Positions 26,618 to 34,490 of a DNA stretch of 64,000 nt are shown here, in pieces. The first letter of the stretch is position 1. Each line of letters starts with the position of its first letter. The stretch comes from Bacillota bacterium (GTDB lineage Bacteria > Bacillota > Clostridia > Acetivibrionales > DSM-1351), in contig JAEWCZ010000066.1 of the NCBI GenBank assembly GCA_023390335.1, forward strand, positions 124,001 to 188,000, read 5' to 3'. The translations under genes and the position numbers were made by a program. The notes below the pieces were generated by a model that searched no databases, was not told where the DNA came from, and was given only the letters and a program-made list of their open reading frames with translations.

Positions 26618-27754
26618 GTGGCAAAAACAATTGAAGCTTATCTCACGAAAGCAGCAAAACTTACAGCTTCTATCGAGCAATCCGCTTTTTATGATATTTT
26701 AAATGAAATTAAGCGTATTTCAAAGAGAAGACATACTGTATTTGTTATTGGGAATGGTACAAGTGCTGCCACAGCCTGCCATTTTGCCAATGATTTAACG
26801 AAAAATGCAGGAGGGAGAATAGCCAGCAAGCTTGGATTTGGCATTAAAGTCATTGCACTTCCGGAGAACATGTCCTTTTTTACGGCTGTTTCCAACGATA
26901 TATGTCTAGAACAGACATATACAGAATATCTCCGTGCATATGCTTCGGCGGGTGATTTGGTTATGATATTTTCTTCCCAGACTCCACACCGAAATTTGAT
27001 AGAAGCAGCAAAATTCAGCTATGCGAGGGGGCTGCGTGTTGTTTCAATTACAGGGAATATACCGGGAGCACTGGCAGAGAACTCCCATGTTCTATATCAG
27101 ATTAGAAGCAGCATACCGGAACATGTTGAAGACATGCAGGAATTTTTGTGTCATAGTTGGGCGATCCTGCTGCGGGAAGAACTCACCCAGCCAGTTGTAT
27201 TTCTAGATAGGGATGGTGTTATCAATGAGGACAGACCTGATTACATAAAGTGCTGGAATGAATTTAATTTTCTTCCCGGCGTGGCGGATGCAATTAGCCA
27301 GCTTAACAAAATAGGCTATGCAGTAGTGGTTGTAACAAATCAGTCTTCAATTGGACAAAAAATTATGAGTGAAGAAACGTTGGAGGAGATTCATAAAAGA
27401 ATGTGCGATACTTTGTTACGACAAGGAGCAATTATCAGCAAAATATACTATTGTCCACATACCTCCTCTGAAAATTGTAGTTGCCGAAAGCCGGAAAACG
27501 GATTGATCAGAAAAGCATTTGAAGAACTGCCATTGGACATGGAAAATGGCATTCTAATAGGAGACAGGGTTACCGATATCGAAGCAGGCATTAAATCTTC
27601 GCTTACCACAATTTTACTAACACACGGACGAGACAACCGAAACAACGTAATGGTAACACCCGATTATTCAGTGAAGGATTTAACTGCGGCAGTCCAGTTG
27701 ATTCTTAGCAATGAATTCAAACCAAAAATCAATAAGGGAGGGCTTTTATGTTAG
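26618..27754 (+). CDS. Fusion of SIS isomerase (GmhA-like) and HAD phosphatase (GmhB-like)
   Basis: A 378-residue bifunctional protein. Residues 1-190 form a SIS domain (VFVIGNGTSAATACHFANDL, MIFSSQTPHRN) like sedoheptulose-7-phosphate isomerase. Residues 192-350 form a HAD phosphatase with the nucleophile region FLDRDGVINED (Asp197, Asp199), VTNQSSIG, the zinc loop CPH...CSCRKP and LIGDRVTDIEAG, as in heptose bisphosphate phosphatase GmhB. It should make and dephosphorylate heptose phosphates. The start is GTG after AAGGGAG; its end overlaps the epimerase start by 7 bases. A second SIS protein lies at 29928. Confidence 0.85.
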   Translation: MAKTIEAYLTKAAKLTASIEQSAFYDILNEIKRISKRRHTVFVIGNGTSAATACHFANDLTKNAGGRIASKLGFGIKVIALPENMSFFTAVSNDICLEQTYTEYLRAYASAGDLVMIFSSQTPHRNLIEAAKFSYARGLRVVSITGNIPGALAENSHVLYQIRSSIPEHVEDMQEFLCHSWAILLREELTQPVVFLDRDGVINEDRPDYIKCWNEFNFLPGVADAISQLNKIGYAVVVVTNQSSIGQKIMSEETLEEIHKRMCDTLLRQGAIISKIYYCPHTSSENCSCRKPENGLIRKAFEELPLDMENGILIGDRVTDIEAGIKSSLTTILLTHGRDNRNNVMVTPDYSVKDLTAAVQLILSNEFKPKINKGGLLC

Positions 27755-28869
27755 CTCTAGTTACAGGTGGGGCGGGTTTTATAGGTTCACATATCGTAGA
27801 TGCGCTTCTTGCCAAAGGCTATGAAGTACGTATATTGGATACGATGAAAGAACCGGTACACCCAGAGGGACGAATCCCAGACTATTTATCAAAGTATACA
27901 GAGGTTATCGTAGGGGACATACGCGACAAGTCTGTAGTATTGCGGGCACTTGAGGGAGTTGAAGTTGTTTTCCATGAGGCTGCCCATCAGGGATATATGC
28001 CAGATTACAGTACCTTTTTCGATGTTAATAGCACTGGTACCGCAATGTTGTTTGAGGCTATTGCAGAAAAAAGATTGAATATCAAAAAAATAGTAATTGC
28101 GTCATCGCAGGCGGTATATGGAGAGGGTCAATACTTTTGCAAAGAACATGGGGAAGTCAACCCGATGCCAAGGCCTATCCAACAACTGATGAATAGACAG
28201 TGGGAACATACTTGTCCCATATGCGGCAAACCTATGGAAAATAAGAAAGCAGTGGAGACGTCTATTAATCCCAATTCGCAATACGCCATGTCAAAATACA
28301 CACAAGAAATGATAGGTTTTAATCTTGGCAAAAGACTTAATATTCCGGTAGTTTGCTTAAGGTATTCTATCGTATTAGGGAAAAGGCAGTCTTTCTATAA
28401 TATGTATACGGGAATACTTCGGAGTTTTACAACCCAACTCATGTTCAACCAAGCACCAGTAATTTTTGAAGACGGCAAAATGCTAAGGGATTACATACAT
28501 ATTGATGATGTGGTACAGGCAAATATGAGGGTACTAGAAGATTCAAGGGCAGATTTCCAGTCCTTCAATGTCGGAAGTGGTATTAGTACCAATGTATTAG
28601 AATTTTATAAAGAAGTAGCCCAAACCATGGATAGTAAATTAATTCCTATCATAAACGGCGAGTTCAGGGTGGGTGATGTACGTCATATCGTATCGTCCAG
28701 TGCAAAGCTTGAAGATCTGGGGTGGAGATGCAAAAAGAACTTGCATAATATGATCGGTGATTATATTGAGTACTTGAATACGGCAGGAAATATTGAAGAT
28801 GTATATGCTACTGCCATGAAGGATATGCAAGGTAAGTCAGTCATTATGAAATCCGCATTGAGTCGGTAG
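27748..28869 (+). CDS. NAD-dependent nucleotide-sugar epimerase/dehydratase
   Basis: A 373-residue extended short-chain dehydrogenase. The nucleotide-binding TGGAGFIGSHIVDALL starts at residue 6. The catalytic region has ASSQAVYGEG and YAMSK (Tyr-x-x-x-Lys). LRYSIVLGKRQS and RDYIHIDDVV are typical of UDP-sugar or GDP-sugar epimerases. An insert around residues 150-165 contains CPICGKP, an uncommon Cys pair. It probably remodels the NDP-heptose or another NDP-sugar used by the glycosyltransferases. Translation is coupled to the preceding fusion gene. Confidence 0.83.
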   Translation: MLALVTGGAGFIGSHIVDALLAKGYEVRILDTMKEPVHPEGRIPDYLSKYTEVIVGDIRDKSVVLRALEGVEVVFHEAAHQGYMPDYSTFFDVNSTGTAMLFEAIAEKRLNIKKIVIASSQAVYGEGQYFCKEHGEVNPMPRPIQQLMNRQWEHTCPICGKPMENKKAVETSINPNSQYAMSKYTQEMIGFNLGKRLNIPVVCLRYSIVLGKRQSFYNMYTGILRSFTTQLMFNQAPVIFEDGKMLRDYIHIDDVVQANMRVLEDSRADFQSFNVGSGISTNVLEFYKEVAQTMDSKLIPIINGEFRVGDVRHIVSSSAKLEDLGWRCKKNLHNMIGDYIEYLNTAGNIEDVYATAMKDMQGKSVIMKSALSR

Positions 28870-28886
28870 CAGACAATAGGTTACCA

Positions 28887-28918
28887 ATGCATCTCAGTTC
28901 CATGATATGGGAGTGCAT
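28887..28918. repeat. Hairpin repeat, copy 1
   Basis: ATGCA...TGCAT encloses CCAT-GAT-ATGG. The 18 bases CCATGATATGGGAGTGCA (28900-28917) recur exactly at 44208-44225. It lies in the only sizeable gap (72 bases) in this part of the cluster. No T tract follows. Confidence 0.6.
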
Positions 28919-28941
28919 AATTATGAGAAGGAGGAGAAGTT

Positions 28942-29922
28942 TTGGTTATTACAAAAACACCGCTAAGAATTAGCTTTTTTGGTGGAGGTACTGATATGAA
29001 GCAGTTCTGGATGGAGGAAGATGGGTGTGTCCTTAGCTGCACTATCAATAAATATATCTATGTAATTGTTAATAAAAGCTGTGACCGGTTAATACATGTT
29101 AAATATTTTGAACAAGAGAATGTTGATTCTATAGATAAAATAAAACATGATCTGGTACGCGAAACAATGCGCAAAGCAGGAATAGACGGTGGAATCGAAG
29201 TTGTGATTTTATCGGATATTCCACATACCGGAAGCGGGTTAGGATCTTCCAGCACTTTAACAGTAGGACTGCTTAATGCATTCTATACATATTCAGGGAG
29301 AAAGGTTTCTAAAGAGACCTTGGCGCAGCAGGCATGCGAGATTGAAATTGATATCCTTGGTAAGCCTATCGGAAAGCAAGATCAATATATAGCAACTTAT
29401 GGGGGATTGAATAAAATAGTATTTAAACCGGATGGGAGTGTAAAGGTACAACAGGTTGAACCGGCATATAACATTTTACCAACTTTACGGAAGTATTTAC
29501 TGTTGTTTAATACCGGGATCGGGCATAAAGCAGAAGACATTCTTGAAGAACAGACAAGACTAATTACTCAGACAAGGCCTATTTTGAGGAAAATAAAAGA
29601 ACAGGTTAATGATGCTTTGGAAATTTTATCTAATGGAGATGTTGAGGAACTGGGAGCATTGATGCAGGAAGGCTGGAGATTAAAATGCCAACTTGCAAGC
29701 CAAATAAGCAACAACTTTCTTAACGGGTTAATTGATAGGGCATATAAGGCAGGGACTATGGGTGCAAAGATCACAGGGGCAGGTGGTGGAGGATTCCTTC
29801 TCGTCTTCTGCAAACCGGAATTACATGGGACTGTACGTAATGAACTGATTGGTTTAACAGAATTTGAGTTTGATTTGGAATTAAACGGAACCCAAATATT
29901 GATGGATAGTGAAAAGAGGTAA
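28942..29922 (+). CDS. GHMP kinase, HddA-like (heptose 7-phosphate 1-kinase)
   Basis: A 326-residue sugar kinase. It starts ITKTPLRISFFGGGTDMKQF, has the ATP-binding GSGLGSSSTL at residues 97-106 and the C-terminal GAKITGAGGGGFLLVF. This is the arrangement of D-glycero-D-manno-heptose-7-phosphate kinases (HddA) and closely related sugar 1-kinases. It would phosphorylate C1 of the heptose 7-phosphate from the SIS isomerase, before the GmhB-like domain removes the 7-phosphate. The TTG start follows GAAGGAGGAG. Confidence 0.85.
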   Translation: MVITKTPLRISFFGGGTDMKQFWMEEDGCVLSCTINKYIYVIVNKSCDRLIHVKYFEQENVDSIDKIKHDLVRETMRKAGIDGGIEVVILSDIPHTGSGLGSSSTLTVGLLNAFYTYSGRKVSKETLAQQACEIEIDILGKPIGKQDQYIATYGGLNKIVFKPDGSVKVQQVEPAYNILPTLRKYLLLFNTGIGHKAEDILEEQTRLITQTRPILRKIKEQVNDALEILSNGDVEELGALMQEGWRLKCQLASQISNNFLNGLIDRAYKAGTMGAKITGAGGGGFLLVFCKPELHGTVRNELIGLTEFEFDLELNGTQILMDSEKR

Positions 29923-29927
29923 TTGCA

Positions 29928-30479
29928 ATGACACTGTCAACAATGATTGAAGACTTTAATAAGTCTTTAAATGATATATCCAACGAACAAATTAAGAATT
30001 CTGCCCAATATATTCTGGATGCACTGAAAAAAAAATGTAGTGTATTTATTTGCGGAAACGGAGGAAGCGGAGCCAATGCCAATTTGTTCGCCGCTACCAT
30101 GTCAAAAATTGTGACGGAAAGCTGTCATATACGTGTGATCAGTTTGAATTCCAACATGGCAGTCATAACTCATGTGGCTGAAAGTTTTAACTATAGTGAT
30201 GTATTCAGCATGCAAATTGCAAACTTAGCACATGGTGCAGACATGCTAATTGCTATCAGCGGAAGCGGGAATTCTCCAAACATACTGGAAGCAGTAGCCA
30301 CTGCGAAGGATTTGGGAATGTATACTATTGGTTTAACCGGAATGGGTGGCGGAAAGCTGTCTTCTATGGTGGATGCCCCAATTGTCGTGAATTCAGACAA
30401 CATGGAACTAATTGAAACAATACATACCGTAATTCTCCATGCCATTTCTATCTGGGTGGCGGAAAAGGTAGCCGAATGA
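29928..30479 (+). CDS. Sedoheptulose-7-phosphate isomerase (GmhA-like SIS protein)
   Basis: A 183-residue SIS-domain isomerase. VFICGNGGSGANANLFAATM and LIAISGSGNSPNILEA match GmhA, and a C-terminal helix with METIH-like METIET spacing (NMELIETIHTVILHA) holds the usual Glu and His. It converts sedoheptulose 7-phosphate to glycero-manno-heptose 7-phosphate. It is 5 bases after the kinase gene. As a second SIS domain in the same cluster it is either the working isomerase, with the fused domain acting on another sugar, or the reverse. Confidence 0.87.
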   Translation: MTLSTMIEDFNKSLNDISNEQIKNSAQYILDALKKKCSVFICGNGGSGANANLFAATMSKIVTESCHIRVISLNSNMAVITHVAESFNYSDVFSMQIANLAHGADMLIAISGSGNSPNILEAVATAKDLGMYTIGLTGMGGGKLSSMVDAPIVVNSDNMELIETIHTVILHAISIWVAEKVAE

Positions 30480-30510
30480 AGATGTCATTTTCTATATCAT
30501 GGAGGTAAAT

Positions 30511-31521
30511 GTGAATACAGATTATAAAAAAGGAACTGCAACCTTTGTAATGGCACATTGGAGTCAAAATCACGAAGAAAGCAGGGAAAATCTGAAACAA
30601 GCAGTAGATGGAATATTAAATCAGACGGACGATAATTGGCAAATTGTTATTGTGGATGACTTGTCTCCTTGCCTTAAGGCCAGAGAATACTTAAAAAGAA
30701 TAAAAGAGCTTAAACCTGAAAAGATTCATTTAATATTTAAAGAAACAAACGATGGACCGGGAATAAGCCGTAATATGGGTATTGAATGGGCATATAAAAA
30801 TAATTCGCCTATTATCCTCTTCAATGATGCTGATGATATATCCCACCCTGAAAGACTAGACACTGTTAGAAGAATTTTTATGAAAGACCCCGAAGCCGGA
30901 GTTGTATATTCTACATTCAAAGTGATTGACGAAAATACGAAACCCGTTCCAGAGAGTGCGTTGACTCCATCCATACTAGAAATTCTTGAAGGGCACAGGG
31001 AGAACCCGGTGCAAGGGAAGGATGTATGGGTACAAATAGGTACTATAAAGGGATATACCAACCTTACTTCATCAACGGCTGTAAAAACCGAAATAGCATA
31101 TAAATATCCCTTCCCAGGCGTTAGGGTATCCGAAGATCAGCATGCATGGTTAAGGTATTCAGCAGGAGGAGGAAAGTTTGTATATGCTGCCGGTATTCCC
31201 TCATTATATAGAATTCCTCAAGGTACTCCCACAGTTTCTCGTGCAAGGATAGAAGGATATTATTCAGAGAAAGCGGCTATTGACACACAAGGTTTTTTGG
31301 AAGCAATAAGAATTTATGACGAAGTAACAGGCCTACGTACTGAAGACAGAGACAGCCTATTGATAAAATTTTATCTTAAACTGGCTGAAACACTTAGCAG
31401 AGAAGACCAAAACAGTTTAGCCAGAGATCAAGTTGTCAAAGCTGCTGGGATTTCAAGAATAAAGACCAAGGAGCAGATAGCTCTGAGAGGATTGCAGAGA
31501 TATATATGGACTGAAATTTAA
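30511..31521 (+). CDS. Family 2 glycosyltransferase
   Basis: A GT-A-fold glycosyltransferase of about 336 residues. VIVDDLSPC, GPGISRNMGIEWAY and the metal-binding LFNDADDIS are clear in the first 120 residues. SEDQHAWLRYSAGG near 210 is the likely catalytic-base region. GTG at 30511 is preferred over ATG at 30499 because GGAGG (30501-30505) lies exactly before it. It probably transfers the activated heptose to the aromatic or peptide core; acceptor and donor are not readable. Confidence 0.83.
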   Translation: MNTDYKKGTATFVMAHWSQNHEESRENLKQAVDGILNQTDDNWQIVIVDDLSPCLKAREYLKRIKELKPEKIHLIFKETNDGPGISRNMGIEWAYKNNSPIILFNDADDISHPERLDTVRRIFMKDPEAGVVYSTFKVIDENTKPVPESALTPSILEILEGHRENPVQGKDVWVQIGTIKGYTNLTSSTAVKTEIAYKYPFPGVRVSEDQHAWLRYSAGGGKFVYAAGIPSLYRIPQGTPTVSRARIEGYYSEKAAIDTQGFLEAIRIYDEVTGLRTEDRDSLLIKFYLKLAETLSREDQNSLARDQVVKAAGISRIKTKEQIALRGLQRYIWTEI

Positions 31522-31549
31522 ATTTATTTACATAAAGGCAGGAATTATA

Positions 31550-32548
31550 ATGGCAGAACTACGGTGGAATCCTTTATTAAGAGACTGGGTAATCATTGCA
31601 CCAAAACGACAGGGAAGACCTGTAATATCAAAGGAACAATGCCCTTTTTGTGTGGGTTCAGGGAAGGTACCAAAGGATTATGATGTATACAGCTTTGAAA
31701 ATGACTTTTCTGCCTTGTCTCAAAATTTTTCGGACGATCCTTTACCTTCCGATGATGCTAGTGAAGTTAATAGAAGCAAGGACGCATATGGCAAATGTGA
31801 GGTTGTCTTGTATTCACCCGAGCACACGGCAAGCCTGTATCAATTGCCGGTGGAGCATCTGGAGAAGTTGGTGGGGTTGTGGATCAAGCGGTTTAATGCT
31901 TTAAAAGCAGATAAAAGAATAAAGTATATTTACATATTTGAAAACCGGGGCGAGCTTGTAGGGGCTACCATGTCACATCCTCATGGACAAATATACGGCT
32001 ATTCCTATATACCCAAAAGGGCAATGGTAGAGATTGAATCCTGTGAAGAATATTTCAGAACACAGAATACCTGTCTGATATGTGAGATGCTACAAAATGA
32101 ATTGAAAAATAGGGATAGAATTATTTTAGAAAATGACAGTTTTGCAGCCTTTGTACCATTCTTTAGCGAATGCCCTTATGGAGTATATGTTGTCAGTAAG
32201 AACCACAGAAATAATCTGGAACAGTTCAACCATCAAGAGAGGTCTGAATTAGCAGGTATATTAAAGGATATTACAGGAAGTTTCGATATGTTGTTCAAAT
32301 ATCCCTTCCCGTATATGATGTGCATGCAACAGGGGCCTGTAAACAGTGGGGATTTTGGAGCACATTCCCACTTTCATATAGAATTTTTTTCTCCTATGAG
32401 GTCAGAGCGAAGTCAAAAGTTTAATGCAGCTGGTGAAACTGGTGCATGGGCGCACATTAACCCTACCAGACCTGAGGAGAAAGCTTTGGAGCTGCGCAGA
32501 GCATATAGACAATATAAAGAAAAAGAGGAAGGAGAGAAATCAATGTGA
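31550..32548 (+). CDS. GalT-like nucleotidyltransferase (HIT superfamily)
   Basis: A 332-residue homolog of galactose-1-phosphate uridylyltransferase. RWNPLLRDWVIIAPKRQGRP starts the family fold, CPFC gives metal ligands, and SHPHGQIYGY near residue 143 holds the nucleophilic His that takes the nucleotide. The second half has the usual SECPYGVYVVSK and HSHFHIEF. In this setting it most likely swaps UMP onto heptose 1-phosphate, taking the place of HddC/HldE nucleotidyltransferases. Its stop overlaps the next gene. Confidence 0.85.
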   Translation: MAELRWNPLLRDWVIIAPKRQGRPVISKEQCPFCVGSGKVPKDYDVYSFENDFSALSQNFSDDPLPSDDASEVNRSKDAYGKCEVVLYSPEHTASLYQLPVEHLEKLVGLWIKRFNALKADKRIKYIYIFENRGELVGATMSHPHGQIYGYSYIPKRAMVEIESCEEYFRTQNTCLICEMLQNELKNRDRIILENDSFAAFVPFFSECPYGVYVVSKNHRNNLEQFNHQERSELAGILKDITGSFDMLFKYPFPYMMCMQQGPVNSGDFGAHSHFHIEFFSPMRSERSQKFNAAGETGAWAHINPTRPEEKALELRRAYRQYKEKEEGEKSM

Positions 32549-34467
32549 TAATGAATGACAAAAGCCAGGAGAAAAGAGTAAATTCAATAGAGACATATAT
32601 GAGTGAATTTAGTGCGGTAAGGCATGAAGGAGTGGGTGGCTGTGAGTTTGCTGGAATATCCAGTGTAACTTATGCAGAAATATCTAAAGATGCTTTTATG
32701 AAATACTACCAGGATAGCCTATTGGAGCTCAGGAATGTGGAATACCTTTCTCCCCTGGTGGTAGAAATCAAAAATCCGCAGGAAATTCGGACCATTATAA
32801 AAAAAGAAAGTGACCATCTGAAGTTTATTATTTCCAGCAGAACGGAGCAAGAGGGTGCAGAGGAAAGTTTACAGTGGATTAAGCATGCCGAAGGCTCAAT
32901 GTATAAGCTTGTAGAGAGTGAAACACCCCAATTTACGTTAAAAGACCTTAAAGACAAATGTGACAGTGATAAAAAAACAAAAGAGATTAATGCTGTGACA
33001 GGGATTTCAGGCCCCGTAAGGGTATGGGATTGTATCGCTCATACATACACAGGTGAAGGTGAAGCCCTGATAGAATTGGATACCCCGGACGAAGTAATAG
33101 AAGAATTGAAAGGACATATTTTACACCCATGCTTAACAGATTGTATTATAGACACTGCCATTAAACAGTTTGCCGGGAACGGGTTGAAATCAATTTCCTG
33201 TGAAAACATGAAATTTTACGGGGTGATTACAAGTAAAACTTATGCTTATATCCGGAAAAGTAATAAAAAAGCAAACAACATCAAAGAAGTTGGTTATCAC
33301 ATTACGTTGTTTGACGAATCGGGAAACAGAATCTCTGAAATTCGAAATTATATAATAAGATATGGGCAAGCAGAGGAAAACACAGAAGACAAAGAGATTA
33401 AAATCGAAAAATCCAAACCACACAAAGATATAGGATACGCTACAGCCAAACACGGAAGGCCTGTAGAGGATATTAGTAAGCAAAACAAGACTTCTTTGTT
33501 CATTAGCGAATTGTCCTGGAGACAAATGAACTGTAGGGACAGGATTATCGCTTTTCTGCTGAGTCATAAAAACGAGGCTCTTGTCAATTATTTTAAGTTT
33601 TTTATTGGAGCAAAGAGGGGCTACAAATTAAAAGAAACGGAGATAGCACAACCGGGAGACTGGATAGAAGAGGTTTTTCACAACCGGATATTGAACCGTT
33701 TCGGGTATTCGGTAAATGTAACAAGAGTTGACAAACCGGAAGATATTCATGATAGGATTTCCAATTTTATCGACAAGGGGAAACCCGTAGGCTTTTGGAT
33801 GGACGAATACCACATCTTCTATACACCTTTTTATCATAAATCTCATACTGGTCATATAGCTGCTATAAATGGCTATAACAAGGACAACAGGCTATATTCC
33901 ATTATTGACCATAATCATCTCCGAATAAATAACCCTTCTCAATTCATTGATTACGGACAGTTTTATTGTACCTATGAGGTACTTGAGAATATCTATTCAG
34001 GTATGAGATCGGAGTATCAATTTGTCATTACCCTGGACGAGACCTCGGAAGGAAATTTGCCGAAAATGGAAGATTTACAAAGACAGATAATAAGTATTCT
34101 CAAGTATTTGGCCGATAGTGGACAAGCCGGTAATGATTCCTGGACCATCTACAACAGCAGCAACAAGGGTGACAATTTTGATACAGGAAGTGTTGATGAT
34201 TTGTATGTACAACTTGGCGGTAAAGAACTAATGCTAGATACTGTTTTGAACTATTTCTGCTGTGAACAGGAGAGGAAAAGTTTAGTAAAAGAATTATCAT
34301 ATAAAATAATCCAAAAATCCAACATGTTAGTTGACAACTATATAACAGGTCTATACAGAGGTAAAGGGATACCACGTGATAAAACATTGGACTATATTCA
34401 AACCATTCAAGGTGATAGTGTGCAGTTGTTTCGGGAAATATTGAAGCAATATTCTGAGGATAAATAA
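32545..34467 (+). CDS. Fusion of PKS dehydratase-like hotdog fold and BtrH-like acyltransferase
   Basis: A 640-residue protein. Residues 20-285 look like a double-hotdog PKS dehydratase: a possible H-x3-G-x4 motif (HEGVGGCEFA, where Pro is replaced by Ala), LRNVEYLSPLVV, and LHPCLTDCIID near 195 like the HPxLxD motif. Residues 315-510 resemble BtrH: Cys330 in MNCRDRIIAFLL, His437 in GHIAAINGY and SIIDHNH. The last 130 residues are helical. An acyl chain on a carrier may be shaped or held by the first part and transferred by the second. GTG 32545 or ATG 32551 are both possible starts; AAGGAG is upstream. Confidence 0.65.
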   Translation: MIMNDKSQEKRVNSIETYMSEFSAVRHEGVGGCEFAGISSVTYAEISKDAFMKYYQDSLLELRNVEYLSPLVVEIKNPQEIRTIIKKESDHLKFIISSRTEQEGAEESLQWIKHAEGSMYKLVESETPQFTLKDLKDKCDSDKKTKEINAVTGISGPVRVWDCIAHTYTGEGEALIELDTPDEVIEELKGHILHPCLTDCIIDTAIKQFAGNGLKSISCENMKFYGVITSKTYAYIRKSNKKANNIKEVGYHITLFDESGNRISEIRNYIIRYGQAEENTEDKEIKIEKSKPHKDIGYATAKHGRPVEDISKQNKTSLFISELSWRQMNCRDRIIAFLLSHKNEALVNYFKFFIGAKRGYKLKETEIAQPGDWIEEVFHNRILNRFGYSVNVTRVDKPEDIHDRISNFIDKGKPVGFWMDEYHIFYTPFYHKSHTGHIAAINGYNKDNRLYSIIDHNHLRINNPSQFIDYGQFYCTYEVLENIYSGMRSEYQFVITLDETSEGNLPKMEDLQRQIISILKYLADSGQAGNDSWTIYNSSNKGDNFDTGSVDDLYVQLGGKELMLDTVLNYFCCEQERKSLVKELSYKIIQKSNMLVDNYITGLYRGKGIPRDKTLDYIQTIQGDSVQLFREILKQYSEDK

Positions 34468-34490
34468 TTAATCGATTGGAGGAAGAAAGT

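Noticed and set aside
31550..32548. Leloir pathway galT
   Set aside because: No galK or galE-type operon; surrounded by heptose genes, so a galactose role is less likely, though not excluded.
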